Assembly (NCBI RefSeq): GCF_024758005.1
Contig: NZ_CP103288.1
Span: 2,852,001-2,916,000, forward strand
Reading direction: 5' to 3'
DNA length: 64,000 nucleotides
Origin: Pseudarthrobacter sp. NS4
Lineage (GTDB): Bacteria > Actinomycetota > Actinomycetes > Actinomycetales > Micrococcaceae
The notes under the pieces were generated by a model. It was given only the letters and a program-made list of their open reading frames with translations. It had not been told where the DNA came from and ran no database searches. The first letter of the stretch is position 1, and the number at the start of each line of letters is the position of its first letter. A program made the position numbers and the translations under genes. Shown here in pieces: positions 9,696-19,084 of the stretch.

Positions 9696-9736
9696 CCGGG
9701 CGGGAGCCCTCAGCAGCCAAACTGCCGCGGCAGGCC

Positions 9737-12700
9737 TCAGGACGAGCCCAGGGCCGCTGCCACGATTTCCTCCAGCTCTGCCGCGGTTCCAAGATCATGG
9801 GGCCGCACCACTTGGTTGTCCGCAACGTAGAAGAAGGCCGCCCGCACGTCTTCCAGCGGGACGTTCTTGAGCCGCGCCCAAGCCAGCCGGTATACGGCGA
9901 GCTGCACCGACCTGGCCCTTAGCTGGGCGCCGGAGGGCCGGTGCCCGGTCTTCCAGTCCACCAGGTCCCAGCAGCCGTCGGGATCCTGGAAAACTGCGTC
10001 GATCCGCCCGCGCACCACCACCTCCCCAACCCGGGTCTCCACCGGGACCTCCACGAAGGCCGGTGACCGCTCAGCCCACGGTGATGCCCGGAATGTGGCC
10101 ACCATGGCATCGAGGTCATAGGCCGCATCAATGTGGTCGTCCGAGCCCGGGGCTTCCCCAAGGTCAAGCATCCCGGCGTTACCGAAGTATTCCTCCACCC
10201 ACGCATGGAATGCGGTTCCCTTCCGGGCTGACATTCCAGGTTCCCGAGGAACCGGCCGGCGCAGCCTGGCGAGCACTTCTGCCGGGTCCTGCCCCAGATC
10301 TACGAGTGTGGAAGCGGAGATGTGGCTCGGCAGATGGACGTCGTGGCCATTGGACCTCCTGGCTCTCCGTTCCAGCAGCAAGGCCGCTTCCCGGGCCCAG
10401 CCAGCCGCCGTACCGCCAACTCCGGCACCGTCGCCGGGCAGAAATTGGGGTTCTGCTTTTGCAGGAATTATGGGCTGCAGGTCACCTGTCCCGGACTCCA
10501 GCGCGGCCAGCACGCGGGCAGCAGCCATTTCCATGGCGACCCTGCGTCCGCGGGCGAGCCGGAGGCGCCCGCCCGTCCGGGGGTCCACGGGGCCCTCCAG
10601 TGGGTCGTACGGCCACCCGGCGACCTCGGTTTCGGCTGTCAGCGGGCTGCTCTCGGGAAGAGCGGCTTCGTCCAGCGACCGGGGATGGACCGTGGCCTGA
10701 GCCGGCGATGCCGGTGTTGGATTCACCAGGCCTTCAAGCTCGGCCAGGAAAGGTGACATGTCAGCGCGCCCGGCCCGGGATCCCACCCATGCTGCACTGG
10801 AAAGCCACAGGACATGCTTCGCCCTGGTGTAGGCAACGTAGGCGAGGCGTCGCTCCTCCGATTCCCCGTGGGCCTGGACCGCCGCCCTGAAGTCCTTTTC
10901 GGCGTCCAGCCAGCCTTTCTGGTCCGGCTGGTCCAGGTCCCATTGCGGCAGGTCCGCGCGGTCCCCCCGCAGTGGCCACGGCAAAGCGGCCGCCCCGCTG
11001 CTCCAGCGGGAGTCCTTGTCGCTGGGAAACGCTCCGGCGTTCAGCCCGGGCACAAAGACGACATCCCACTCAAGGCCCTTGGAAGCATGAACGGTAAGGA
11101 GTTGGACGGCCTCCCGGTTTACATCGCTGGGCGGCGCCTCCAGTCCGTTTTCCTCGGCAGCAGCTGCTTCCAGCCATGCCAGGAAGGCGAGAATGTCCAC
11201 CCGTTGCGACGTCCGAAGGAATCCGGCAGCGGCGTCCTGGAAGGCGTCCAGGTTGCGGCGGGCCTGGTGGATGCTGGCGCCTGGGCGCGCAGCAACCTCG
11301 ATATCCAGGAGCATGGCCCTTTCCACTTCGCCCAGGAGCGTGGTGAGATCGTCGCCGAGGTAGCCCCGCAACTGCCGCAGCTCCGCGGACAGCCGGCCCA
11401 GGCGGCTGCGCGCTTCTGTACTGAGGGACCTGCCGTTTGCCGACATCCACCCGTCCCGTGGCAACCAGTCCAGGGCCTCCACGAGGCTCGCGCCATCGGT
11501 GAGGTCTCCCTCCAGGATGGTCGCCTCCGCGTCCGGGGAATCATCATCGGACCGTTCCGCGACCTGGCCCCGCCTGGCTGCCAACTGCCTCGACCAGTCG
11601 CGCAAGGCCATCAGGTCGGCCGGGCCTATCCGCCATCTGGCGCCGGCCATGAGCCGCATGAGTGAGTCTGAACGGCCGGGGTCGGCCAGGACGCGCAGGG
11701 TGGCGACGAGATCAACAACCTCCGGCGTGTCCAGCAGACCGCCAAGGCCCACGATCTCGTAGGCGATGCCCCTGGCCTCAAATTGGCCCCGGATGGTCTC
11801 CATCTGTGCACGCCGGCGGCACAGAACAGCGATTGCCGGCGGCACGGGAGCGCCATCAGGCTTCAGCTCGAAGTCGGTCACGCGGTATTTCAAAACATCG
11901 TCCGCGAGCGCCGAGGCTTCCTCCACATCACTGGCAAAGCGCCCCAGCACTACGGCTCCCTGGATAGCGTGGGGGCTGGGCTGCAGCGGCGGCACATCCG
12001 CTGGTGGAGCTCCCCCGCCGCCTGCCGGTCCCCCCCGCGCCTCGGTCTTGCCCAGCGCTTCCGACATTACATTCGCCGCCGCCAGGATGGACCGCCCGTT
12101 CCGCCAGGCCGTGGTCAGGTAGGAAGTGGGCGCAGGTGCCCAGCTTCCTGGCTCCGCCGCCGGCCCCTTCAGAACGGGGAATTCACGAACGAAGTGGAAC
12201 AGCTGACCGGCCGACGCTCCACGGAAACCGTAGATGGACTGGTTGGGATCGCCGACTGCCGTCACGGCATGGCCGCCGCCGAACAGGCGCGAAAACAGGA
12301 CCAGCTGGGCGTACGACGTGTCCTGGAACTCGTCGAGCAGTACCACCTTGTAGCGCTGCCGCTCCATCTGTGCAGCCAGCGGGACGTCCTGGGCCACCTT
12401 GGCCGCGAGGGCCACCAGGTCACCGAAATCAAGGGCGCCGCGTGCCCGCTTCGCAGCGGTATACCGGCCCACCATGTCTGCGACGCTTGCCCTGGTCCTC
12501 AGCATGGCGGCAAGCTCGGCGGCGGCCTGCGGCGCGTTCTTTTTCTTGTCGGCCAGGTAGGGCAGCGACTCAAAGTCCGAATGGCGCGCCATCAGCCAGG
12601 CCTCAACGTCCTCTGGCTCCTGGAGGTGCTCGGCACACTCGCCGGCGAGCTGAATGACTGCTTTCACCAAGGTGGACTTGGCTGCACGGAAGTGGGCGTA

Positions 12701-13270
12701 TTCGCCGTCGTAGGCCTCAACCACTTCGCTGGCAAGCTGCCATGCCTGTGCACCGCCGAGCAGGACCACGTCCCGTTCCACGCCCAGGCGCAGCCCGTAG
12801 TCGGAGACGATTCCGCTGGCGAACGAGTGGTAGGTGGACACCTTCGGTTCCAGCGCGTCACTGCTGAGCAGGCCTTCGGGGAAGACCTTGTTTGCAGTGT
12901 CCCCTGCGACCAGGCGTTGCAGGGCCACCAGCTTCGCCCGGATCCGGGAGGCCAGTTCGCCGGCTGCCTTCCGCGTGAACGTCACGCCGAGGACTTCCTC
13001 GGGCCTGACCCAGCCGTTGGCAACAAGCCACACCACGCGGTCGGCCATGGTGGCTGTTTTTCCCGAGCCTGCCCCGGCAATCACCAGCCGGGGCGTCAGT
13101 GGTGATGAGATGATGGCGGACTGTTCGGGGGTGGGTACATTCTTTTCGCCGAGCAGCCCTGACAGCTGTTCAGGGGTGAACCGTGCCTCCGAGGGCAGTG
13201 AAGGCCCGGGGGGAAGGGCAGCACCGGGTGCTGATTCGAGGTGTTGGAGTATCTGGAGGTTGCCGCTCAT
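9737..13270 (-). CDS. adnB: AdnB-like helicase-nuclease subunit of the AdnAB recombination machine
   Basis: A 1177-residue protein pairing an N-terminal UvrD-type motor with a C-terminal RecB-family nuclease. Walker A GAGSGKT is at residues 66-72, motif II reads VLLDEFQDT, and motif VI is YVAYTRAKHVLW. The nuclease has the Asp and ExK-type elements in GRIDAVFQDPDG and DLVDWKTGHR, followed by QLAVYRLAW. In mycobacteria AdnB is the lead motor of the AdnA-AdnB heterodimer that resects double-strand breaks in place of RecBCD. The start ATG at 13270 overlaps the adnA stop (ATGA), which fixes it; an 18-codon extension upstream lies inside adnA. The assignment rests on gene order and domain content. 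Confidence 0.9.
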   Translation of the reverse strand: MSGNLQILQHLESAPGAALPPGPSLPSEARFTPEQLSGLLGEKNVPTPEQSAIISSPLTPRLVIAGAGSGKTATMADRVVWLVANGWVRPEEVLGVTFTRKAAGELASRIRAKLVALQRLVAGDTANKVFPEGLLSSDALEPKVSTYHSFASGIVSDYGLRLGVERDVVLLGGAQAWQLASEVVEAYDGEYAHFRAAKSTLVKAVIQLAGECAEHLQEPEDVEAWLMARHSDFESLPYLADKKKNAPQAAAELAAMLRTRASVADMVGRYTAAKRARGALDFGDLVALAAKVAQDVPLAAQMERQRYKVVLLDEFQDTSYAQLVLFSRLFGGGHAVTAVGDPNQSIYGFRGASAGQLFHFVREFPVLKGPAAEPGSWAPAPTSYLTTAWRNGRSILAAANVMSEALGKTEARGGPAGGGGAPPADVPPLQPSPHAIQGAVVLGRFASDVEEASALADDVLKYRVTDFELKPDGAPVPPAIAVLCRRRAQMETIRGQFEARGIAYEIVGLGGLLDTPEVVDLVATLRVLADPGRSDSLMRLMAGARWRIGPADLMALRDWSRQLAARRGQVAERSDDDSPDAEATILEGDLTDGASLVEALDWLPRDGWMSANGRSLSTEARSRLGRLSAELRQLRGYLGDDLTTLLGEVERAMLLDIEVAARPGASIHQARRNLDAFQDAAAGFLRTSQRVDILAFLAWLEAAAAEENGLEAPPSDVNREAVQLLTVHASKGLEWDVVFVPGLNAGAFPSDKDSRWSSGAAALPWPLRGDRADLPQWDLDQPDQKGWLDAEKDFRAAVQAHGESEERRLAYVAYTRAKHVLWLSSAAWVGSRAGRADMSPFLAELEGLVNPTPASPAQATVHPRSLDEAALPESSPLTAETEVAGWPYDPLEGPVDPRTGGRLRLARGRRVAMEMAAARVLAALESGTGDLQPIIPAKAEPQFLPGDGAGVGGTAAGWAREAALLLERRARRSNGHDVHLPSHISASTLVDLGQDPAEVLARLRRPVPREPGMSARKGTAFHAWVEEYFGNAGMLDLGEAPGSDDHIDAAYDLDAMVATFRASPWAERSPAFVEVPVETRVGEVVVRGRIDAVFQDPDGCWDLVDWKTGHRPSGAQLRARSVQLAVYRLAWARLKNVPLEDVRAAFFYVADNQVVRPHDLGTAAELEEIVAAALGSS

Positions 13271-16200
13271 TCCGTCACCTGCCTTCCGCGCACGCACAGC
13301 GGGCAAACTTCGGGAAGTTTGCACCCATGGCCTCCATGGCTTCCCTTTGTTGGATCATGCCGTGCTTCAAACCCGCTCCCGCCCATCAACTTCGCCGCGT
13401 CCTTCACCATGTCGAGGGCCCAGTTTTCCTGCGGATCGAGCGCATCCTGCTGCTGGACGGCCGGGCTTTTCGCGCCTGTTCCGAGCTGGGCCAGCACCGC
13501 CCCGCCAGGCAGCGTGGCATCCCGGTTGTCCGGGCTGCCCGTGAAGCCGCCCGCCAGGACTGCGGCCTGGTATGCGCCCAACTGGGGGTGCCGGGAGAGT
13601 TCGCCCTTGCTGGGCTGCCGTTTCCCTGTCTTGAGGTCGACGATGACCAGCCTGCCCTCGCCGTCGATCTCCAGACGGTCCACCTGGCCGCGCAGGATGG
13701 CTTCGCGCGGTGGGGCATCGTCCACTGCCACCTCGCCGAGGGCCACCTCGAAATCCTGCTCCACTCCCGCCAGGCTGCGGCCTTCGCTCCGCATGACCAG
13801 GACGTACTGGGCGAGCTTGCGCACCATCGACTCGGCGCGCTGGAAATCAAGCCTTCCCTCCCAGTTGTCCTTCATGCCCAGTGTGGGCCAGCGCCGGACC
13901 AGCTCGGCAACGTACTCGGATCCTGAGGCGTCCGGCATGTCCTGGGCAATGGCGTGGACCAGTGTTCCCAGGCTCCGCGCAAAGTCTGCGGCCGCTTCGC
14001 CCCCTGCTGCCTGCACGAACCAGTCCAGCGGCGATTTCTGTACGGTTTCGACTTTCGACGGGGAGACGGAGATGGTGCCGCCGGGCGGGACCACGGCTGC
14101 GTCGGACGTCAGCGGGGCGAGCCCCCACCAGCTTGAGGGGTGGGCGCCCGGGACGGGCGGCTGGGCCACCGCCAGATGGGCGAGCACCCTGGCCGCTTCG
14201 CGTGCCTGTGCAGCTTCGCTTCCGTCCAGCTGGGCATGTTGCCGGAGTTCGGCAACGAGGGCCCGCAGCGTCATGGGACGTTCCACCGGGGTGAAGCCCC
14301 TGTGTTCCTGGTCCCGCTCCAGCGGTGAAATGTAATCAAGGAACGACGACGGCTGGTCGTCCTCGGACGACACAGCGGTGCAGATCAGCAGTTCCCTGGC
14401 CCGCGACACTGCGGTGGAGAAGCTGCGCAGCTCGTCATACCGGATATCGCGCAGCCGGCTCAGGGGATCGCGTTGCACTGCATAGTGCGTGCCGTGCTCC
14501 ACGGCGTCGGCGTAAAGGGTGCTGCCCAGGAGCTCACCGCGAAGCCGGGTGTTGGGCCAGACTCCCTCCTGGAGCCCGGCGACGATAACGACGGGCCATT
14601 CCCGTCCTGCTGCGCTGGCCGGTGTCATGAGCTCGACGGCGTCGTCCACCTGGGCCCGTGCGGCAAGGGTATCCATGGGCAGTTCCTGGTTCAAAAGGTA
14701 CTCCAGGAACTGTTCAGGCCCGGCACCGGGCATCTGGTCCACATACCGCTCTGCGGTGTGGAACAGCGCCATCATCGCATCGAGGTCACGGTCAGCACGG
14801 GCTCCGTGCGGTCCGCCGGCCAGCGCGGTTGCTGTCCAGGCCGCAGCCAGGCCGGTGGAACTCCACAGGGCCCAGAGCACTGACTCTGCGTTGGCGCCGG
14901 GCTGGAATGCTGCTTCCCGCCCGGCGTGGATCATCCGGGCGGTGCGGCGTGCAGCGCGCCCCTCAATACCAAGGGTGGCGAGGGCGCCGGGCTCCAGCAG
15001 TGCTTCGACGAGGAGTGCGTCGCTGGTGCGCCCGCCGCCTCCCAGGAGTTCTTCGCGCCGCAGTGACTGCCTGAGCCGGCGCAGTTCGATAGAGGTGGCA
15101 CCCCCGATCCGGGAAGTGAGGAGGGACACTGCGGCTTCAGGCGTCAAAAGGGTCGGGTCGAGGGCGATGGCAAACGCGTCCAGGAGGGGACGTACGGCCA
15201 CCTCGTCCCGGACAGCGGACTCTGCCACCGGGACCCGTACGGGAATTCCCTGCCCCGAAAGATACCGCTGGAGCTCGCTGACCTGGCCGCCGTTGCGCAC
15301 AACGACTGCCATGTCCGTCAGATCCCGGCCGTGATTGATGTGCTGGTCCAGTAACCGTTGGGCCACGTACCGCAGCTCATGCACGGCAGAGGGAACCAGG
15401 TGTGCCTCAACGGCCCCACGGGGGCGGGGTTCCTCCGGCTGTTCGAGGCGCCTGGCCAGCTGCCCGCCCGCCCGCTGCGAGATCCGCCCGGCGACGTCGA
15501 GCCAGGCGTCCGACAAACCCGGCGCCAACCGGTGGGAATGCGAAAGCGGCCGCTCCAGGACCGGGGCTTCCGGGGACAGCAGCCGGGGCAGCTCGGCGAC
15601 GAGGTCAGGCCGGGCTCCGCGGAAGCCCTGAACGACCGTGTCCGGTGAGGAGGCCACATAGCAGTCCTGTCCCCCGGCGATGTCTGCCAGCAGCTCGAAC
15701 ACGGCCGGGTTCGCTTCCTGGATGTCGTCCACGAGGATCAGTTGCAGGCGCGCGCGTTCAGCGGCGAGGAATTCAGGAGCGTCCTGAAAAATCTGGCGTG
15801 CCGCCGTGATGATCCCGGCGGGGTCGAAGGCCTCCGGCATCCGCAAATCCAAAACATCCCGGTACTCGCTGTACAGGGCAGCAGCAGCAATCCAGTCCGG
15901 CCTGCCGCACTCCCTGCCGAGCTGCACAAGGTCTCCGGCGGTCCGCCCCGACTCAATGATCCGGTCGAAGAGCTGCCGGACCTCCTGGCGGAACCCGCGG
16001 GTCTCCAAAGCGCCATCCAGGTCCCCGGGCCAGGGAAGTTCCAGACCGGGTAAGCGGTGGCCTTCAAGGAGTTCCTTGATGATGAGGTCCTGCTCAGGGC
16101 CGGACAGGAGGCGCGGCGGCCTGGACAACTGCATGACGCCCTCGGCCTTCGCGCGACGGATCAGGTCGAAGGCGTAAGATGCCCACGTCCGCGCAGGTGT

Positions 16201-16620
16201 GGTGCTGAGGCTCCTGTCCAGCCGGGCGGTGAAACGGTCACGCAGGAAATCCGCCGCGAGCCGGCTGGGGGCCAGGATGAGCATACGTTCGGGGTCCACG
16301 CCGTCCCGCAGTACCCGCTTGACGGCAGCTTCGATGAGGACGGTGGTCTTGCCCGTGCCGGGCGCCCCCGGAACAAGCACGGGTCCGGCGCCCTGCGGAA
16401 CGTCAACTGCTGCCTGTTGATCAGCAGTAAGGGAAGGCGCCGCAGCGTGAATATGGCGCGGCGGAAGCAGGCGCAGGACGGTGGTCGCCGTCCGAACGCC
16501 GTGCCCGTCCGGGCTGCCCCCCGCGCTGTCCGCCGCTGGGGTAAAGCCGGACGCCACGTCTGACTGCGGCGCCTGACGGTATTCGTCGCGTGGTTCCGTG
16601 AAGGGAAGTGTTACTGTCAC
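13267..16620 (-). CDS. adnA: AdnA-like helicase-nuclease subunit of the AdnAB recombination machine
   Basis: A 1117-residue partner of AdnB. An N-terminal SF1 motor has Walker A GAPGTGKT (about 85-92) and motif II as ILVDDIQE rather than the usual DExx, so the motor looks divergent. The C-terminal RecB-type nuclease contains RGQVDRLEIDGEGR and VIVDLKTGKR followed by HPQLGAYQAAV. The extreme C-terminus has CKLPEVCPLC, a three-cysteine cluster like the C-terminal part of the iron-sulfur staple in AddB/Cas4-type nucleases. The GTG start overlaps the stop of the upstream alkyltransferase-like gene (GTGTGA), and its own stop overlaps the adnB start. The three genes therefore form a tightly coupled operon. 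Confidence 0.9.
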   Translation of the reverse strand: MTVTLPFTEPRDEYRQAPQSDVASGFTPAADSAGGSPDGHGVRTATTVLRLLPPRHIHAAAPSLTADQQAAVDVPQGAGPVLVPGAPGTGKTTVLIEAAVKRVLRDGVDPERMLILAPSRLAADFLRDRFTARLDRSLSTTPARTWASYAFDLIRRAKAEGVMQLSRPPRLLSGPEQDLIIKELLEGHRLPGLELPWPGDLDGALETRGFRQEVRQLFDRIIESGRTAGDLVQLGRECGRPDWIAAAALYSEYRDVLDLRMPEAFDPAGIITAARQIFQDAPEFLAAERARLQLILVDDIQEANPAVFELLADIAGGQDCYVASSPDTVVQGFRGARPDLVAELPRLLSPEAPVLERPLSHSHRLAPGLSDAWLDVAGRISQRAGGQLARRLEQPEEPRPRGAVEAHLVPSAVHELRYVAQRLLDQHINHGRDLTDMAVVVRNGGQVSELQRYLSGQGIPVRVPVAESAVRDEVAVRPLLDAFAIALDPTLLTPEAAVSLLTSRIGGATSIELRRLRQSLRREELLGGGGRTSDALLVEALLEPGALATLGIEGRAARRTARMIHAGREAAFQPGANAESVLWALWSSTGLAAAWTATALAGGPHGARADRDLDAMMALFHTAERYVDQMPGAGPEQFLEYLLNQELPMDTLAARAQVDDAVELMTPASAAGREWPVVIVAGLQEGVWPNTRLRGELLGSTLYADAVEHGTHYAVQRDPLSRLRDIRYDELRSFSTAVSRARELLICTAVSSEDDQPSSFLDYISPLERDQEHRGFTPVERPMTLRALVAELRQHAQLDGSEAAQAREAARVLAHLAVAQPPVPGAHPSSWWGLAPLTSDAAVVPPGGTISVSPSKVETVQKSPLDWFVQAAGGEAAADFARSLGTLVHAIAQDMPDASGSEYVAELVRRWPTLGMKDNWEGRLDFQRAESMVRKLAQYVLVMRSEGRSLAGVEQDFEVALGEVAVDDAPPREAILRGQVDRLEIDGEGRLVIVDLKTGKRQPSKGELSRHPQLGAYQAAVLAGGFTGSPDNRDATLPGGAVLAQLGTGAKSPAVQQQDALDPQENWALDMVKDAAKLMGGSGFEARHDPTKGSHGGHGCKLPEVCPLCVRGRQVTE

Positions 16621-17033
16621 ACCGACATTCCATCATCAGCCACCGACAATCCATGGAGCCGACGCTCCAGTTGCCCGGCAATGGCATCCACGCAGTCAGA
16701 ATCCTCGTCTGTCGGCGACCACCGGGCAGCAGGAAGATCCACGCGCCAACGGCCCTCCCCTGTTCGCAGAAAGGCCTCGTAGGCACCGACGAGCGGGGTT
16801 CCTTCCCCGAGGTAGTGGCGCAGGGCTTCGGCTTCATGTCCTTCCGGAGCGTGTCCGCTCGCCTTAAGGACACGCCACCAGGAGACGCCACTCCCGTAAT
16901 GGCTCATGGCTGACCCGACCTGGCGTGGCCCGCCCGATCCGAGCAGTTCGGCGACGTCTCCATAGGAAACCGCGGACCCTGCCGGTACCAGCCTCACAAT
17001 GGCCAGCACCGCCTTCACATACTCGATCCGCAT
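16617..17033 (-). CDS. Alkyltransferase-like DNA repair protein (ATL, MGMT fold without cysteine)
   Basis: A 138-residue O6-alkylguanine alkyltransferase-like domain. The helix-turn-helix and arginine-finger region reads SYGDVAELLGSGGPRQVGSA. The site that is PCHRV in true alkyltransferases reads SWWRV here (residues 51-55), so Trp52 replaces the acceptor cysteine. Such ATLs bind O6-alkylguanine without repairing it and flag the lesion for excision repair (known for the family). The His-to-Trp change at residue 53 is unusual. I chose the ATG at 17033 because the conserved domain begins there (MRIEYVKAVLAIVRLVPAGS). The stop overlaps the adnA start, linking lesion recognition to a break-resection machine by operon. 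Confidence 0.88.
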   Translation of the reverse strand: MRIEYVKAVLAIVRLVPAGSAVSYGDVAELLGSGGPRQVGSAMSHYGSGVSWWRVLKASGHAPEGHEAEALRHYLGEGTPLVGAYEAFLRTGEGRWRVDLPAARWSPTDEDSDCVDAIAGQLERRLHGLSVADDGMSV

Positions 17034-17096
17034 TGATCCAATGTAGCCGCAGTGGCGCTCCCAGGATTTGTCGGAGGTGCCCGTTAGCGTTGAGGG

Positions 17097-17807
17097 ATGA
17101 GCACCTGGAACACCCTCCCCCGAGCAGCCTTCGATCTGGAAACCACCGGACGCAATTCGCGCGCGGCGCGGATTGTCACGGCCTCGGTTACCGTGGTGGA
17201 CCATAAGGGCGACGTCATCAAAGAGCATGAATGGCTGGCCGATCCGGGAGTTGAAATTCCCGCTGAGGCCAGTGATGTGCATGGCGTCACCACCGAACAG
17301 GCCCGGCGGGACGGGCGTCCTGCCCATGAGGTAACCAAGGAGCTCGCCGCGGTCCTGCAGGACCTTTTCGACGACGGCGTCCCGGTTATCGCGTTTAACG
17401 CCAGCTACGACTTCACCGTGCTGGCCGCCGAGTCCGCGCGGTACGGAGTGCCCCAGCTCACCCGGTTCCCCGTCCTTGATCCCTACGTCATGAACAAGCA
17501 GGTGGACCGTTACCGGAAAGGCAAGCGGACCCTGACGGCGCTGTGCGAGGAGTACGGCGTGGTCCTGGACAACGCGCACACCTCTGCCGCTGATGCCCTG
17601 GCCACGTTGAAGGTCCTGGACGCCATGGCGGGAAAATTCCCCAAGCTGATGATGCCAGCCAGCCAACTCCACCAACTGCAGGTTGACTGGGCCGTCAGCC
17701 AGGCGGCAGACTTCCAGGGCTATCTCCGCAAGACCAAGCCGGCAGCGGTTATTGAGGGCGATTGGCCCGTCCTCCCTCCACAGGACGCAAGCACCGGCGG
17801 CTTCTAG
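17097..17807 (+). CDS. DnaQ-like 3'-5' exonuclease (DEDDh)
   Basis: A 236-residue exonuclease of the DNA polymerase III epsilon superfamily. ExoI is AAFDLETTGRNS, ExoII lies in VIAFNASYDFTVL, and the ExoIIIh residues are in HTSAADALATL, so all DEDDh acidic residues and the histidine are present. It has no polymerase-binding or UvrC-like extension and is probably a stand-alone proofreading or nucleic-acid-trimming enzyme. It is divergent from the ATL-adnA-adnB operon across 63 bp. A rho-independent terminator lies 130 bp past its stop. Confidence 0.88.
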   Translation: MSTWNTLPRAAFDLETTGRNSRAARIVTASVTVVDHKGDVIKEHEWLADPGVEIPAEASDVHGVTTEQARRDGRPAHEVTKELAAVLQDLFDDGVPVIAFNASYDFTVLAAESARYGVPQLTRFPVLDPYVMNKQVDRYRKGKRTLTALCEEYGVVLDNAHTSAADALATLKVLDAMAGKFPKLMMPASQLHQLQVDWAVSQAADFQGYLRKTKPAAVIEGDWPVLPPQDASTGGF

Positions 17808-18132
17808 GACTTACGCCACCACATGATGCGAGGCATGTCACACTGCTTCGCCTTTTACGCAGGACGGGGAACGGCGTCCACCCATTCGCTTGATCAGGCC
17901 CTAGTCCAGCAGTCTGGACCACGCAGGAGGGCTCCGGCCGAAGTTTCTTCGGCTTTTGCCCCGATGTCCGCATCAGATTCAACTCCCTGCGCTATGTACC
18001 CGAGGTGAGAGAATAAAGTTTTGCGGTCACCCCTGCCCTGGCCATGCTTGACCAGCACGGGGCAGGTGCCAGGCGCCACCCGCGCAGCCTTGCGGCCCGG
18101 TTGACTTATGACTCAATGAAAGTGACAACCTG
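17808..18132. other. Intergenic region upstream of the amino-acid transporter
   Basis: 325 bp without a convincing gene. It contains a terminator (described separately) at 17937-17957. A second potential stem-loop lies near 18030-18066, formed by CTGCCC and GGGCAG arms with an inner TGG/CCA pair, in what is probably the leader of the ABC-transporter operon. A TTGACT hexamer at 18101-18106 lacks a good -10 partner. Short open frames here have no ribosome site or recognisable sequence. Confidence 0.5.
17937..17957 (+). terminator. Rho-independent terminator after the DnaQ-like exonuclease
   Basis: Perfect 7-bp stem GCCGAAG / CTTCGGC with a TTT loop, followed directly by TTTT. The T-run is only on the plus strand, so it fits the exonuclease transcript. 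Confidence 0.6.
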
Positions 18133-19068
18133 ATGAAAATCAAAGCGATGAAGTGGTTCACTACCGCTCCCGTTGCAATCGCCCTCGCTGTTTCCCTGGC
18201 AGCCTGCGGCTCAGGATCCTCGCAGCCCAGCGGTACCCCTACTGATGCCCTCGCCGGCAGCGACCAGCAGACGCTGGACAAGTACACCACCGCCGACGTC
18301 ACCCCGATCGACGAGATCGACAAGACCAAACTCGGCCTCAACACCGAAGGCACGCTCGAAGTGGGCACCCTCTCGGACGCCCCGCCCAACATCTTCATCG
18401 ACCCCTCGGGCAAGTTCACCGGCTACGACAACGAACTGCTGCGCGCCATCGCCGGCAAGCTCGGCCTCGAGGTCGAATTCGTTGCCACCGACTTCTCGGC
18501 CCTCCTCTCCCAGGTACAGACCAAGCAGTTCGATGTCGGGTCCTCTTCCATCTCCACCACCGAGGCGCGCCGCCAGAATGTTGGCTTCACCAACGGCTAC
18601 GACTTCGGTTTCATGGCCGTTGTTGCCAAGTCCGACGGCGACGTCAAGGGCTTCGACGACCTGACCTCCGACCTGCGTATCGGCGTGGTCCAGGGCACCG
18701 TGCAGGACGACTACGTCACCAACACCCTGGGCATGGAGCCGATCCGCTTCCCGGACTACGCCACCGTTTATGCCAACGTGCGCAACGGCCAGGTGGACGC
18801 CTGGGTGGCACCGTCCCAGCAGGCCGAGGGCCAGGTAAAGGAAGGCGACGGCACTTCCATCGTCGAATCCAAGGTCAACACGGAGAACTTCACCGCCTAC
18901 GCCGTGGCCAAGGACAACCAGCCGCTGATCGATGCTTTGAACTCCGGCCTTGACGCGGTCATCGCCGACGGGACCTGGTCCAAGCTGACCAAGGAATGGT
19001 ACCCGGACCGTGAGATGCCGAGTGACTGGAAGCCGGGCAGCAAGGCCGCCACGGTTCCCCAGAGCTGA
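18133..19068 (+). CDS. Polar amino-acid ABC transporter substrate-binding lipoprotein
   Basis: A 311-residue type II periplasmic-binding fold (SBP_bac_3) protein. A basic N-terminus and hydrophobic stretch lead to a lipobox SLAAC with Cys25, so it is predicted to be lipid-anchored outside the membrane. The SBP_bac_3 core begins near LEVGTLSDAPPNIF, and DVGSSSISTTEARRQNVGFT is typical of amino-acid binders. The substrate cannot be read from sequence; the family takes glutamine, glutamate, arginine or histidine-type ligands. It is the first gene of a three-gene import operon with permease (17 bp downstream) and ATPase. The start has no strong ribosome site; an internal ATG at 18148 is an alternative. 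Confidence 0.9.
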   Translation: MKIKAMKWFTTAPVAIALAVSLAACGSGSSQPSGTPTDALAGSDQQTLDKYTTADVTPIDEIDKTKLGLNTEGTLEVGTLSDAPPNIFIDPSGKFTGYDNELLRAIAGKLGLEVEFVATDFSALLSQVQTKQFDVGSSSISTTEARRQNVGFTNGYDFGFMAVVAKSDGDVKGFDDLTSDLRIGVVQGTVQDDYVTNTLGMEPIRFPDYATVYANVRNGQVDAWVAPSQQAEGQVKEGDGTSIVESKVNTENFTAYAVAKDNQPLIDALNSGLDAVIADGTWSKLTKEWYPDREMPSDWKPGSKAATVPQS

Positions 19069-19084
19069 TTGAGCCGGGACGTTC

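Noticed and set aside
11783..13105. Long plus-strand open frames across adnB
   Set aside because: High-GC antisense artefacts; adnB on the other strand has continuous, motif-bearing coding sequence.
17823..18008. Small gene in the gap before the amino-acid transporter
   Set aside because: No ribosome site, no recognisable sequence, and a terminator hairpin lies within it.
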